A stretch of 64,000 bases of DNA. Source: Bacillota bacterium (GTDB lineage Bacteria; Bacillota; Clostridia; Acetivibrionales; DTU013). Shown piece after piece: positions 52,296 to 61,121 of the stretch; the first letter of the stretch is position 1; each line of letters starts with the position of its first letter. The stretch spans positions 1 through 64,000 of the forward strand of contig JAEWQC010000049.1 in NCBI GenBank assembly GCA_023399355.1, written 5' to 3'. Made by a program: the position numbers and the translations under genes. The notes below the pieces were generated by a model, which saw only the letters and a program-made list of their open reading frames with translations, did not search any database and was not told the origin of the DNA.

Positions 52296-53213
52296 ATGTA
52301 TCTTGGTTTCTTAACGGTTTGTCTTGGCAGCATGCCATTGCTGAAAAAGGCCGAATGGGCTGCGAAGAATGGTTTTAAAGCACTGGAGGTGGCTTGTTGG
52401 CCTCAAAGAAACAACAGGGATTATTCCTCCTGTGATATTGATGTTGAAAAACTGACCAGGCAGGAGGCAGAGGAGATAAAGGGGTATTTCAGGTCGTTGC
52501 GCCTTACAATGACCTCTCTGGCTTACTATGACAACAATCTCCACCATGACCAGGTAAAACGGGCGTTCATCAACGCACATGTGAAGAAGTGCATTGATGC
52601 TGCTGTGCTGCTTGAAGTGCCAATGGTGGGCACATTTACCGGCAGGAACAAGGATAGGACCCTAAAAGAGAACTTTGACGAATTTGAAACGGTATTCACC
52701 GATCTGGTCTCTTATGCCCAGGACAGGGGCATCAAGCTGATGATCGAGAATTGCCCGATGGAAGGCTGGCAGGTAGAGGGGCTTCCCGGTACAATCTCGT
52801 TCACACCGGAGCTTTGGCGTGAAATGTTCAGAAGAGTGCCGAACAAGAATTTTGGGCTCAATTATGACCCATCCCACTTGCGGTTCCAGTTGATAGACTA
52901 CATTTCCCCCGTGTCGGAATTCAAGGATCGTATATTCCATGTGCATGCAAAGGATTCAGAGGTTTATGAGGATAAGCTGGTTCAATACGGCGTGTTCAAC
53001 CGGCAACTCGGCGGAGAAGGCACAGGTTACTGGCAGTTCCGCATGCCCGGTCTTGGACAGGTTGATTTTGCGGCAATGGTAAAGGCTTTGAAAGATACCG
53101 GCTACGACAGTGTTCTGAGTATAGAGCATGAAGACCCGCTTTATGAGGGCAGCGAAGAGAAGATCAAGGAAGGACTCATCCTGGGCAGGCAGTACCTGGA
53201 GAAGTATATTTGA
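52296..53213 (+). CDS. sugar phosphate isomerase/epimerase (second copy in the cluster)
   Basis: A 305-residue TIM-barrel protein of the same superfamily, only distantly similar to the preceding one. It has LMIENCPMEGW, FGLNYDPSHLRFQLID and RIFHVHAKDSEVY as metal-site strands, and LSIEHEDPLYEG at the end. ATG 52296 follows GAGAGGAGAGAG. Two different isomerases beside two oxidoreductases suggest a pathway of successive oxidation and isomerisation of a sugar or inositol. Confidence 0.88.
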   Translation: MYLGFLTVCLGSMPLLKKAEWAAKNGFKALEVACWPQRNNRDYSSCDIDVEKLTRQEAEEIKGYFRSLRLTMTSLAYYDNNLHHDQVKRAFINAHVKKCIDAAVLLEVPMVGTFTGRNKDRTLKENFDEFETVFTDLVSYAQDRGIKLMIENCPMEGWQVEGLPGTISFTPELWREMFRRVPNKNFGLNYDPSHLRFQLIDYISPVSEFKDRIFHVHAKDSEVYEDKLVQYGVFNRQLGGEGTGYWQFRMPGLGQVDFAAMVKALKDTGYDSVLSIEHEDPLYEGSEEKIKEGLILGRQYLEKYI

Positions 53214-53237
53214 TTCACTTGTAAGGAGTGTGGACAT

Positions 53238-53759
53238 ATGGGATATTTGTATATTGCAATAAGCTCCATAGCGGTATATTTGTTTATCATTATCGCAATC
53301 AGGCTATTTGGAAAAAAAGAGCTATCACAGCTTTCGGTCATTGACCTTGTGTTCATACTTCTTATCAGCAATGCAGTGCAAAACGCCATGGTCGGACCCG
53401 ATACGACCCTGGCGGGGGGGCTTGTAGCGGCTGGCTCCCTGTTCTTGATCAATTACCTGTTCAAGCTGGTATTATATAAAATACCGAAAATAGGCCGTTT
53501 CATCCAGGGGGATCCACTTATCCTGGTGTATAAAGGGAAGATCAGTCATAAGAATATGGCAAAGGCGAAATTCACGCTGGACGAACTCAAGGAAACAGTC
53601 CGTGAACACGGTGTCGCACTGATAGAAGAGGTCGATCTGGCCATCCTTGAAACAGATGGCAACATCAGTATCATATCCAATGATTTCAAGCACAAGACTC
53701 TTAAGAAGAGAAGCTCCGGGAAGGGGGGCGCCAAGTCGGAAAGTTCAGGTACGGAATGA
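53238..53759 (+). CDS. DUF421/YetF-family membrane protein
   Basis: A 173-residue protein with three TM helices followed by a small soluble domain. LFGKKELSQLSVIDLVFILLISNAVQNAM is the conserved part, then IQGDPLILVYKGKISHKNM, and the end carries VDLAILETDGNISII. The family is conserved in spore-formers and linked to membrane or spore maintenance in some species, but the activity is unknown. Confidence 0.88.
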   Translation: MGYLYIAISSIAVYLFIIIAIRLFGKKELSQLSVIDLVFILLISNAVQNAMVGPDTTLAGGLVAAGSLFLINYLFKLVLYKIPKIGRFIQGDPLILVYKGKISHKNMAKAKFTLDELKETVREHGVALIEEVDLAILETDGNISIISNDFKHKTLKKRSSGKGGAKSESSGTE

Positions 53760-53792
53760 AACCAAGTTGGAAAGTGCCGGCACAGCAAGATA

Positions 53793-56189
53793 CTATTCTG
53801 CTAATTTATAGGCGTTACCGATGCTTCCGTCCCCTTTTATGATCGGACACCCCGAATCTATGTACAATACCGGTAAAACGCCCATCTCACCATAATAGGC
53901 GTCTTTATGATAAACAAAACCGTCACTTCCGACATCCCGTACAAAGCTGGCGCTATTTGAATAGGGTGTTCTGAGCCAATAATCCATATAACGGTGTCCA
54001 TTATTAAAATCTGCATTTTTTATGGCAATTGCAGTAGCTTGTCTTTTGCATTTCAAGCCGTTGTCATACACATATTGCTTCAGCTCTTTTACATCTGGTA
54101 AAAACACACGATCTGAGACAGTTTGAAAATATGCGCGGTCATAATTCTGTACCAGTAATGGAACGACGTTTGTCCAGAGGTAATCGTTGTTTCCTCCATT
54201 TTTTTTGTCAACGTCAAACGCAGATAATATGGATTTATGTGGAACTGTTTTTATTAATTTTCTTTCGCTTTCACTAAACCCGTAGAGAAACCCCGGTTCA
54301 TTGCCGTAACTGTTATGCCCCTTCCAGACATTCGTGCCAGTGGGCGTGTTAATCCCATAATCTACGGTAGCTTTATCACTGCTTAGCCATTTGCGGAGAG
54401 TGGAAGTGTCCCAATCATTGCTTCCGAATAATTGCCGTTCATTGTTTTCAGACTCCTTCTCAGCGGCATCAAAGGATTTAAAGCAAACAATCTTATCTGC
54501 CATGATCAAGATCCCAGTATTATCCTTGTGGATGATCTGCCATAATAGTTCCTGTCTGTCATACCTTCCGAAAGTCAGATATTCTCCAACTTTCGCTGCA
54601 ACAGATAAGGCTTTCATCCCTGAGGGCATTTGCAGTTTGTCTTTGTGAAAAAAAACAAATGCCGGGATGCATAATATAGCAACTATAAGGAATACAACGA
54701 TTGGTCGAATCAGTTTGATAATTGAACCCGCCGATATTCTATTCTTCAGGTAAGATAAAAGGAGCGTGATCCTGGTAATAATCCATATCACTGCAGAAAG
54801 GAACATCAGATCAAAGCATAGATTATACAGATACATATGTTTTGCCAAATCAATCTCACCGTCGCCCAATACCGGAATAACAAACTGAGCAGCTCCAATC
54901 ATGCAAAGAAGTAAAAACAGATTTGCTTTCAAAATGCCATTACTGTTTTTTGATTTGAATGCACGAATATATTCAAACAGCAGGGTTAGGATATATAAGA
55001 AAAAGAAAACCACAACAAACAGCAAATTGTTTGGCATATACGTCTTTTTCAGGGTGCTCCACAGGGAGAACTTACTGCTGAAGGAAAGCCTTTCACCCGT
55101 ATCTTCATATAAATAATTTCCGAGATACGGAGGCCTGATCATGGTACTGTTTTTTGCCGTTACTTCAAGCTTTTTAATAAATCTGGAGGGATGGGTCAAA
55201 TAAAATTCAAGCACCTTCGAAAAAGAGATCTTACGATAGAATTCCGTTTCCATATACGCACTATCGGAAGCGATTGATAGTCCCGGGTCAAAAAAAGAAG
55301 CTTCTTTCAGTGCGGCAAGTTTTTTATCCAGCCCCAAGAACTCAAGGTCTCCCTCAGGGTCCGGCGAATCTTTCAGGATCCCGTAAAAGACGGTCTGATG
55401 CTTTGCAATGTGGTCCATGCTATCCGGTGAGACCGTATACAGATATATGGATACTCCAGCTAACAATATCATTGATATCCCTAATGAAATGACAACCTTA
55501 AGCCTTCTGTCCAGTAGTAATAAAGAAAGCCCGAAAAGGGCGATAAAAATACCCATCAATACATTCGCCTGTTTGGCACTGATGAAAAGAACAGAAGAAA
55601 TTAAAAAACAAAGAATCATAGGCAGGGTAACTTTTTTTGTATAGACAAACAAGGACATAAAGCCAAACATCAATATGAAAAACACATCTACAGCCGCTTC
55701 TCCAAGAAAGGAGTTGAAATATGAAACATAACCGATATCACATAGTACAAATACGAGCATTACGGAAAGAAGCAGATCCAAAGCCTTCTTTCCTGTCTTG
55801 ATCGTTTTTGCTGCAAGATAGATCCCGATAATGAAAAGAATTGTAAACACCAAACCCAGATATCTGATATCAAATAAATCCGTGCTGAAAAACTGCCTGT
55901 TTAGAAATTCAGCTGCTATGACAGGTAATATATGAGAAGAGATAAAGTTTTGACCGGGCAGGATAGCAGTCTCTCCAAACCGGAAATACTGACTGATATT
56001 TGTACACCGGATATCTTTAATAAACTGAAGTCCCGTGAGACGCATGATCCTTATATAATCACCATTGTTCGCAACACCGGAAATCGGGCTTGTAAACAAG
56101 ATGCTCGTCGTGATTGTCCCTGCAGCGATTGCAGTATATAGCTCCAAACTACATAGTTGCTTTTTAAACCACTTAAGCAAAGTTTTCAA
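53793..56189 (-). CDS. WsfD-like membrane protein fused to a DUF6273 domain
   Basis: A 798-residue protein starting at TTG 56189 (upstream stop excludes other starts). Residues 1 to about 545 are a polytopic membrane domain with 10-13 TM helices, homologous to the protein at 45925-47391 (GVANNGDYIRIM, CDIGYVSYFNSFLGEA, FYGILKDSPDPEGDL, LGDGEIDLAKHMYLY). After the last TM segment (VVFLIVAILCIPAFVFF) comes a soluble domain (about 560-798) of the DUF6273 type: LTFGRYDRQELLWQII, NDWDTSTLRKWLSSDK, VFLPDVKELKQYV, YWLRTPYSNSASFVRDVGSDG and YGEMGVLPVLYID. That domain should lie outside the membrane. No function is known for the fusion. Confidence 0.7.
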   Translation of the reverse strand: MKTLLKWFKKQLCSLELYTAIAAGTITTSILFTSPISGVANNGDYIRIMRLTGLQFIKDIRCTNISQYFRFGETAILPGQNFISSHILPVIAAEFLNRQFFSTDLFDIRYLGLVFTILFIIGIYLAAKTIKTGKKALDLLLSVMLVFVLCDIGYVSYFNSFLGEAAVDVFFILMFGFMSLFVYTKKVTLPMILCFLISSVLFISAKQANVLMGIFIALFGLSLLLLDRRLKVVISLGISMILLAGVSIYLYTVSPDSMDHIAKHQTVFYGILKDSPDPEGDLEFLGLDKKLAALKEASFFDPGLSIASDSAYMETEFYRKISFSKVLEFYLTHPSRFIKKLEVTAKNSTMIRPPYLGNYLYEDTGERLSFSSKFSLWSTLKKTYMPNNLLFVVVFFFLYILTLLFEYIRAFKSKNSNGILKANLFLLLCMIGAAQFVIPVLGDGEIDLAKHMYLYNLCFDLMFLSAVIWIITRITLLLSYLKNRISAGSIIKLIRPIVVFLIVAILCIPAFVFFHKDKLQMPSGMKALSVAAKVGEYLTFGRYDRQELLWQIIHKDNTGILIMADKIVCFKSFDAAEKESENNERQLFGSNDWDTSTLRKWLSSDKATVDYGINTPTGTNVWKGHNSYGNEPGFLYGFSESERKLIKTVPHKSILSAFDVDKKNGGNNDYLWTNVVPLLVQNYDRAYFQTVSDRVFLPDVKELKQYVYDNGLKCKRQATAIAIKNADFNNGHRYMDYWLRTPYSNSASFVRDVGSDGFVYHKDAYYGEMGVLPVLYIDSGCPIIKGDGSIGNAYKLAE

Positions 56190-56400
56190 ATTTTAGCTAC
56201 CATGCCTTTGTCTGTATAATTTTAGTAATCCACTGAATTTTACTATAGAGTAAATAAGATGTCAAATCTAGTAAAAAGGGCTTCGCAGGTTTACTGTTTA
56301 AATTGTAGATGGTGTAGGATTAAGGTAAAACATATCGATTTTTACCCCGGACATAAGGAGAACTGGGAAGGCGGGAAAGCTCAGGATATCTCGGACAGGT

Positions 56401-56490
56401 TGTTATAATAGTAGGATAGTCCTATCAGAATAAGATGATTGCGCTATTCAATTAGGGTAACTCTGCATGGTAGGATATAGTTATAGGATA
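56401..56490 (+). promoter_or_regulatory. extended -10 and TAGGATA repeats upstream of the PilZ gene
   Basis: TGTTATAAT at 56401-56409 is followed by TAGGATAGTCCTA (56412-56424, an inverted repeat with 5-bp arms) and by TAGGATA copies at 56471-56477 and 56484-56490. They could be a regulator site set. No matching -35 is visible. Confidence 0.45.
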
Positions 56491-56536
56491 TTTTCCAATG
56501 CCATTGAAAAAGTTGAAGAGACTTGAGGGTATGAAT

Positions 56537-57226
56537 ATGAAAAATAATATAATGGTTATTGGCAATAAAAAAGAAAAGGTTGAAAAAGTAAAAGATCTTG
56601 TTTTAAAAGCTGCTCCGGATGACGCTTCGAAGTCGGCCTTGGATGAGAGCCAGGAGACGTTCCGGGTTGCAGACCGGAGACAAGACCGAGATGCAATCCG
56701 GGAAGCAGTCCGGGGACAAGACCGGGAAGCAGTCCGGGAACCAGTTCGGGATCAGGACCGGGAACCTGTTTATGATATTGATTGGGGCAATGAACAATCA
56801 GTTTTAAACAAGTTGGAGGGGAAATTTCTTGCAGATAGAAGATTCTATGCCAGAGCCCTTTATATGCAAAAAATTGAGTGTAGAAAACGATTTGCCGGTA
56901 TGGTATCAGAGCCTTCCATATTAACAGATCCGATAGAATTCATGATTATTGATCTATCTATGGGTGGTATCGGCATCATATGTGAATATGAATTGATAAT
57001 TGGAACGAATCTTTTGTTCAATCTTTCGTTGGATAATATCCAATACGATATCAGGTGCGAGGTGGTCTACTGTTTCCAGAACAGTGACAAGTACAGGGCG
57101 GGTTTGAGAATTGTAGGCAGAGACATGAAGTTTATCAGACACTTGAAAATCTTTGTAGCGAGATTATCGCTGCAGAGTAAATATGGCAGCAGGACTCTTG
57201 ACACTATTCATAGGGAACATAATTGA
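56537..57226 (+). CDS. PilZ-domain protein with 12-residue tandem repeat linker
   Basis: A 229-residue protein (ATG 56537, GAGGG seven bases upstream). Residues about 47-78 contain 2.7 copies of a 12-residue repeat of form RxQDRxAxREAV, from a 36-bp DNA repeat at 56675-56770. The C-terminal part is a PilZ domain: R-rich RRFYAR before the domain, the DLSMGGIGI D/NxSxxG motif and strands IQYDIRCEVVYC and AGLRIVG. PilZ binds cyclic di-GMP. No flagellar or cellulose partner is encoded here. The repeat is likely a flexible charged linker. Confidence 0.8.
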   Translation: MKNNIMVIGNKKEKVEKVKDLVLKAAPDDASKSALDESQETFRVADRRQDRDAIREAVRGQDREAVREPVRDQDREPVYDIDWGNEQSVLNKLEGKFLADRRFYARALYMQKIECRKRFAGMVSEPSILTDPIEFMIIDLSMGGIGIICEYELIIGTNLLFNLSLDNIQYDIRCEVVYCFQNSDKYRAGLRIVGRDMKFIRHLKIFVARLSLQSKYGSRTLDTIHREHN

Positions 57227-57362
57227 TTTAGCAGGCATGTTGAAATGGAGAACATCTATATGATCAATTGGAAGACTTGTTTTAAGCAGTTACATGAAAC
57301 TTATATAATGCGTTAATAATGTAGATTTAATAACTATAGTAATCATAATATTTGGTAATAGA
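57227..57362. other. non-coding lead-in to the ABC relic
   Basis: AT-rich sequence with no credible ORF. It joins the PilZ gene to a decayed ABC ATPase whose upstream part has been lost. Confidence 0.35.
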
Positions 57363-57608
57363 GAAATCAACCTGCTTGCAGATCCGAGGATACTTGTGCT
57401 GGATGAGGCAACCTCCAGTATTGACACCAAGATGGGAATGGCGCTGCAGGAAGGCCTGCAACGGTTGTTGAAAGGGCGTATCTCCTTCATTATAGCGCAC
57501 AGGCTTTCAACCATAAAAAATGCCGACAGGATCATGTACATCGAGAATGGAGATATTGCAGAGCAGGGCACCCATGAGGAACCGATGGACAGGAAGGGCC
57601 CTTACTGA
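57363..57608 (+). pseudogene. remnant of an ABC exporter ATPase (multidrug-type C-terminus)
   Basis: The reading frame gives LADPRILVLDEATSSIDTKM, then ISFIIAHRLSTIKNADRI and IAEQGTHEE. These are Walker B, D-loop, H-loop and the C-terminus of an MsbA/LmrA-type ATPase. Walker A, Q-loop and signature motifs are missing, and the last residues (MDRKGPY) end earlier than normal. This is a decayed exporter gene; the TM part is not nearby. Confidence 0.85.
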
Positions 57609-57667
57609 AACCTGAATGCCGCACAGTACAGACTTCTTGAGGTAGGGTAATAAAACTCACGGGTGAA

Positions 57668-58450
57668 TTAATCAGCCGGGAAATTCTTTTTGTATATAGC
57701 CAGCAGCAATGAAATGATGTAAGCATGAATCAAGGTCATCAGGATTTCCTCTATGACTCTTGGAATCCAGAGCATTATAAACCCCATTCGCCCAAGTGCA
57801 GGGATGAACATTTGTAAAATGCAGGTATTCAATGTTGTTACCAGGATGCCACTTATGCCGGTGATGATTACCACTTTTAAATAGCTGCTATGATTGATTG
57901 CTGTACCGTGCAGCTTTTTGAGCAGTATATCAACTGCATAGAATAATAGTCCTGCACAGGATACGAGTTCTAAACCAACTGTAGTAAAAGGGGTATACTT
58001 ACCCAGCATATGAAGGATATTTGCCCAAAAGAAATTTGTAAAATACGATAAAATAATTTGATTAGCAACTCCGAAAACTCCAAAAAAGAGGATCAGTACC
58101 AGAAAAAATCGTTTGAATTTTAATGAAACAACATCCCCGGTCAGTTTCCACATGAAGCCGATAAGAACCCCGCCCAGAATGGATGTAATAGTAAGTAACG
58201 GAATATAAGCACCTTCCGGCTTTATTACATATCCCAAAAAATCAACAATTCCTGATGCAGCGCCACCCAGGACCGGTCCGAACAATATCGACGCTATTTT
58301 TGTAAATACCCCGGAAAAGCCGATTCGCATACCAGGAGCGCCGCCGAAATAGACCATATAGCTGAAATTTCTGATGACTAATGCAAGAGCAATCAACATA
58401 CTTACCTGAATAAGGGATTTGACAGGAAAAGACTTTTTCATACTATTCAT
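57668..58450 (-). CDS. folT: ECF transporter S component, folate type (FolT-like)
   Basis: A 260-residue membrane protein with six TM helices. It carries MRIGFSGVFTKIASILFGPVLGG and ASGIVDFLGYVIKPEGAYIP, the substrate-binding features of folate-family S components. ATG 58450 is chosen (GGAGG eight bases upstream). It captures folate and docks with the shared ECF energising module (EcfAA'T), encoded elsewhere. A tetrahydrofolate riboswitch sits in its leader, which strongly supports the folate assignment. Confidence 0.88.
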   Translation of the reverse strand: MNSMKKSFPVKSLIQVSMLIALALVIRNFSYMVYFGGAPGMRIGFSGVFTKIASILFGPVLGGAASGIVDFLGYVIKPEGAYIPLLTITSILGGVLIGFMWKLTGDVVSLKFKRFFLVLILFFGVFGVANQIILSYFTNFFWANILHMLGKYTPFTTVGLELVSCAGLLFYAVDILLKKLHGTAINHSSYLKVVIITGISGILVTTLNTCILQMFIPALGRMGFIMLWIPRVIEEILMTLIHAYIISLLLAIYKKNFPAD

Positions 58451-58530
58451 ACTGTTATCCTCCATTTTCATAGTGTTTTACTTAGCATGAAGCAACCGCC
58501 ACATTATGAAATGGAAAGACCACTTTGTGA

Positions 58531-58633
58531 GACAGCGGATGCAATATTATACCGCAAACCTTTAAAAACAAGGTTTTTCGTTTAGAGACTCTACTCCCAT
58601 TCTCTAACACTTAACGCATAATACCTGCTCTGA
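58531..58633 (-). ncRNA. tetrahydrofolate (THF) riboswitch in the folT leader
   Basis: On the minus strand the conserved THF aptamer elements occur in order: GCGTTAAGTG, then GAATGGGA, then CGAA, then GCGGT.TAAT, and finally GCATCCGC. A flanking TATTAT/ATAAT pairing supports the outer stem. The aptamer ends about 80 bases before the folT start. I see no T-tract terminator, so translational control by access to the GGAGG ribosome site is more likely. Confidence 0.88.
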
Positions 58634-58757
58634 TAAATTGTATTTATTTATGGTATCATCATATCGTTTTTTCTTTTAAATGTCTATGATTTGGCAGATA
58701 AAATTTATTGGACCCAATACATGAACCCGAATAAACCTGTTACGTCAGGATAAATCA

Positions 58758-59627
58758 TTATGAATTGATATAAATAAAAATCCTGCTGATAACAATTGCA
58801 AGCAATCCAAACAGTGCACTAAGGTAAATTGCACGTATAGAAAACCGGCCCTCTTCTATGGTTCGGCTTCTTAACAGTTTTGTTCCGAAGATTAAGATCA
58901 TCAAGTCTGTCATCGCAATTATTATGAGGTAGCAGACGCCAAGCAAATGCCACAAAACCGGATGAAAGCTTAACAGGATCACAAGAATAAACAGGGCGGC
59001 TGAAATGCGGAGAGCATTCTTTTTTCCGGCAAGTATTGCAAGCGACTTTACACTTCGCTGCTTGTCACCCTCCATATCCATTCCATCCGAAGCGATTTCT
59101 TCAGCAAGATCAAAGAAGAATACGATCAGGCTAAAAGTCCAGACGGCTCCATTCCACGGCTTCCCGACCGCTAACCCTCCAAGGATGAAAGTAATGGCGA
59201 CGGAAGAACAGACCAATAGATTGCCCAATAACCCCATTTCTTTAAACTTCCAATTGTACAGGAAGCCGATAGACCAAAATACAATGTACAATATAACAGC
59301 TGAAATACCGATAAAAACCGAGGTTATCAACCCTATGACCGTTGTGATTGCAGCCAGTTTTATCGCTGATGCAGGCAATATCAATCCTGATGGCAGGGGC
59401 CTGTGCGGTGAATTGATCCTGTCAACTTCAATGTCGAAATAATCGTTAATAATCATTGCAGGACCCGATAAGAAAAAGCCCCACACTAATCCCAGAAATA
59501 ATTTGTGAAAGGAGGGAAAACCGTCGAATGCGATTATTTCTCCAATAATTACACATATTCCTGCAGCAAACGGTAACTCCGGCCGCATTAAATCAATGAA
59601 GCCTTTGATTTTCCTGTAATTTACCAT
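58758..59627 (-). CDS. UbiA-family prenyltransferase
   Basis: A 289-residue membrane protein with eight to nine TM helices. The first aspartate motif is NDYFDIEVDRIN (NDxxDxxxD), and the second is DGMDMEGDKQR. ATG 59627 is preferred (AGGAG six bases upstream). UbiA enzymes attach a prenyl chain to an aromatic or glycerol-type acceptor. Similarity to geranylgeranylglycerol-phosphate or menaquinone-type enzymes cannot be separated by eye. It follows a lipid kinase gene by 20 bases. Confidence 0.88.
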   Translation of the reverse strand: MVNYRKIKGFIDLMRPELPFAAGICVIIGEIIAFDGFPSFHKLFLGLVWGFFLSGPAMIINDYFDIEVDRINSPHRPLPSGLILPASAIKLAAITTVIGLITSVFIGISAVILYIVFWSIGFLYNWKFKEMGLLGNLLVCSSVAITFILGGLAVGKPWNGAVWTFSLIVFFFDLAEEIASDGMDMEGDKQRSVKSLAILAGKKNALRISAALFILVILLSFHPVLWHLLGVCYLIIIAMTDLMILIFGTKLLRSRTIEEGRFSIRAIYLSALFGLLAIVISRIFIYINS

Positions 59628-59647
59628 GGAACGCTCCTGTTTCTGAT

Positions 59648-60544
59648 TCAACAAGGTTGAATTTTACCTGGGAATACAAACGGCAGGCCTTTCGGGTAGA
59701 TTTCGAAGGTGGCCTTTTCAACCAGGAAGACCTCGCCATCGCAGTTCATGGGAACAGGCTTGTCCAGGCTGATTTCAATTTTTTTGCCCTTGTAAAGGCT
59801 CACGCCTTTTATTGTCGCATGCAGGCCTTTCATGTATCTGGGGAATAACTGCAGTATTTTCAATCTTTTCATCGCCTGTGCATGACAAATATCAAATAAT
59901 CCGTCATCAATCCGGGCATCCGGCAGTGCGAGCATGCCGCCGCCATAATACCTTCCATTTCCGACGGCGACAAGCAGGGTTTCGGCAGAGATCACCTGAT
60001 CATCTATTTTGAGTTTCATAAGGTGATGTTTACACTGTATAACGGCTGTGAGTATCCCCAGCACATAGATCATTTTACCGGTAAGTAAAGGAATTTTTTT
60101 GAAGAGTCTTCCCTGATAAACCACCTCGGCATCAAAACCGATGGAAGAGATGTTGATGAAATATTTATCGTTTACCTTCGCATAATCCACCAGATGCTCC
60201 GTACCTTCAACCGCTGATTTTACGATATCGACAGGCGAATCTTCACCTTGTATGCTTTTGATGAAATCATTGCCGGAACCGCTGGGAATGGCGGCAAGAC
60301 TGCTACCGGAGCCTGCCATTCCGTTCAGGACTTCATTGAGGGTCCCGTCACCTCCCACGGAGTAGATCCGCAGCTTTTGTGCCTTACTATAGCTGGATGC
60401 GATTTGAGTAGCGTGCCCTGGATATCCGGTAGTGGCGATCTCATAATCCAGCCCCTTGCTTTCACAGCAATTGCGTATCTCCGGAATAAGATCGACTGTC
60501 CTGCCTTTACCGGCAACCGGATTGAGGATAAATAGATGCTTCAT
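59648..60544 (-). CDS. YegS/BmrU-family lipid kinase (diacylglycerol kinase fold)
   Basis: A 298-residue protein. The nucleotide/lipid-kinase signature is YSVGGDGTLNEVLNGM (about residue 65), followed by IPSGSGNDF, with N-terminal LFILNPVAGKGR and C-terminal MNCDGEVF. ATG 60544 begins one base after the hemerythrin stop (TAAAATG). Such kinases phosphorylate diacylglycerol, undecaprenol or other lipids. Its neighbour UbiA gene suggests a lipid-linked pathway. Confidence 0.92.
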   Translation of the reverse strand: MKHLFILNPVAGKGRTVDLIPEIRNCCESKGLDYEIATTGYPGHATQIASSYSKAQKLRIYSVGGDGTLNEVLNGMAGSGSSLAAIPSGSGNDFIKSIQGEDSPVDIVKSAVEGTEHLVDYAKVNDKYFINISSIGFDAEVVYQGRLFKKIPLLTGKMIYVLGILTAVIQCKHHLMKLKIDDQVISAETLLVAVGNGRYYGGGMLALPDARIDDGLFDICHAQAMKRLKILQLFPRYMKGLHATIKGVSLYKGKKIEISLDKPVPMNCDGEVFLVEKATFEIYPKGLPFVFPGKIQPC

Positions 60545-60545
60545 T

Positions 60546-60956
60546 TTACACTCCGCCATTTATAAGACATTCTCTGTACTTCATATCGGTATCCAGGATG
60601 TGGCCGGTCACCCAGTCAGCCACAAAATTGACCATTTCCATCAGGGTCTTGTTTTGGTTTTCTTCAAGATCCTTTCCTGCTATTTTTTGAACTTTCTTAA
60701 TAAAAAAATCATGCTCTATCTTATGCGTCGGATAGTCAGGATAATTGCACTTCTGCATAAGCGATTCCTCATAGCTGAAGTGGTATTGGGTGTACTCGAC
60801 CAGTTCGCCCAGCGTCTGCATCAGCTCATCATAGTGGTCGCAATCATCGTCCAGAGTGGCTGTTTCATATATCCTTGATCCTATTTCAAAGAGCTTGCGG
60901 TGTTGATTGTCTATCTCCGGTATACTGCAACTGAACTTATCCTGCCATTTGAACAT
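60546..60956 (-). CDS. bacteriohemerythrin
   Basis: A 136-residue four-helix protein with the full diiron ligand set: H19, H59, E63, H78, H82, H119 and D124, at the spacing of hemerythrins. MFKWQDKFSCSIPEIDNQH and the HFSYEE, HKIEHDFF and HILDTDMKY segments are typical. It binds O2 or NO reversibly and may protect an anaerobe or deliver oxygen to sensors. It is coupled to the lipid kinase gene. Confidence 0.95.
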   Translation of the reverse strand: MFKWQDKFSCSIPEIDNQHRKLFEIGSRIYETATLDDDCDHYDELMQTLGELVEYTQYHFSYEESLMQKCNYPDYPTHKIEHDFFIKKVQKIAGKDLEENQNKTLMEMVNFVADWVTGHILDTDMKYRECLINGGV

Positions 60957-61121
60957 AAGAATTGCCTCCAGTAGTAAATTAATTTTGTTATTGTCTATTT
61001 TCCACAGTTTAGATTATTATAACAATTATTTTTTTAGTTCACAATTAGCAGCTTTGCGAACTACAGGAATACGGAGGACCTGTATGAAAAAGAGGACAGA
61101 TTGAAGGGGCGCTGGGCCCCT

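Noticed and set aside
56190..56536. Cyclic di-GMP riboswitch in front of the PilZ gene
   Set aside because: I looked for GEMM-type core elements in the leader and found none; only an extended -10 and TAGGATA repeats are visible.
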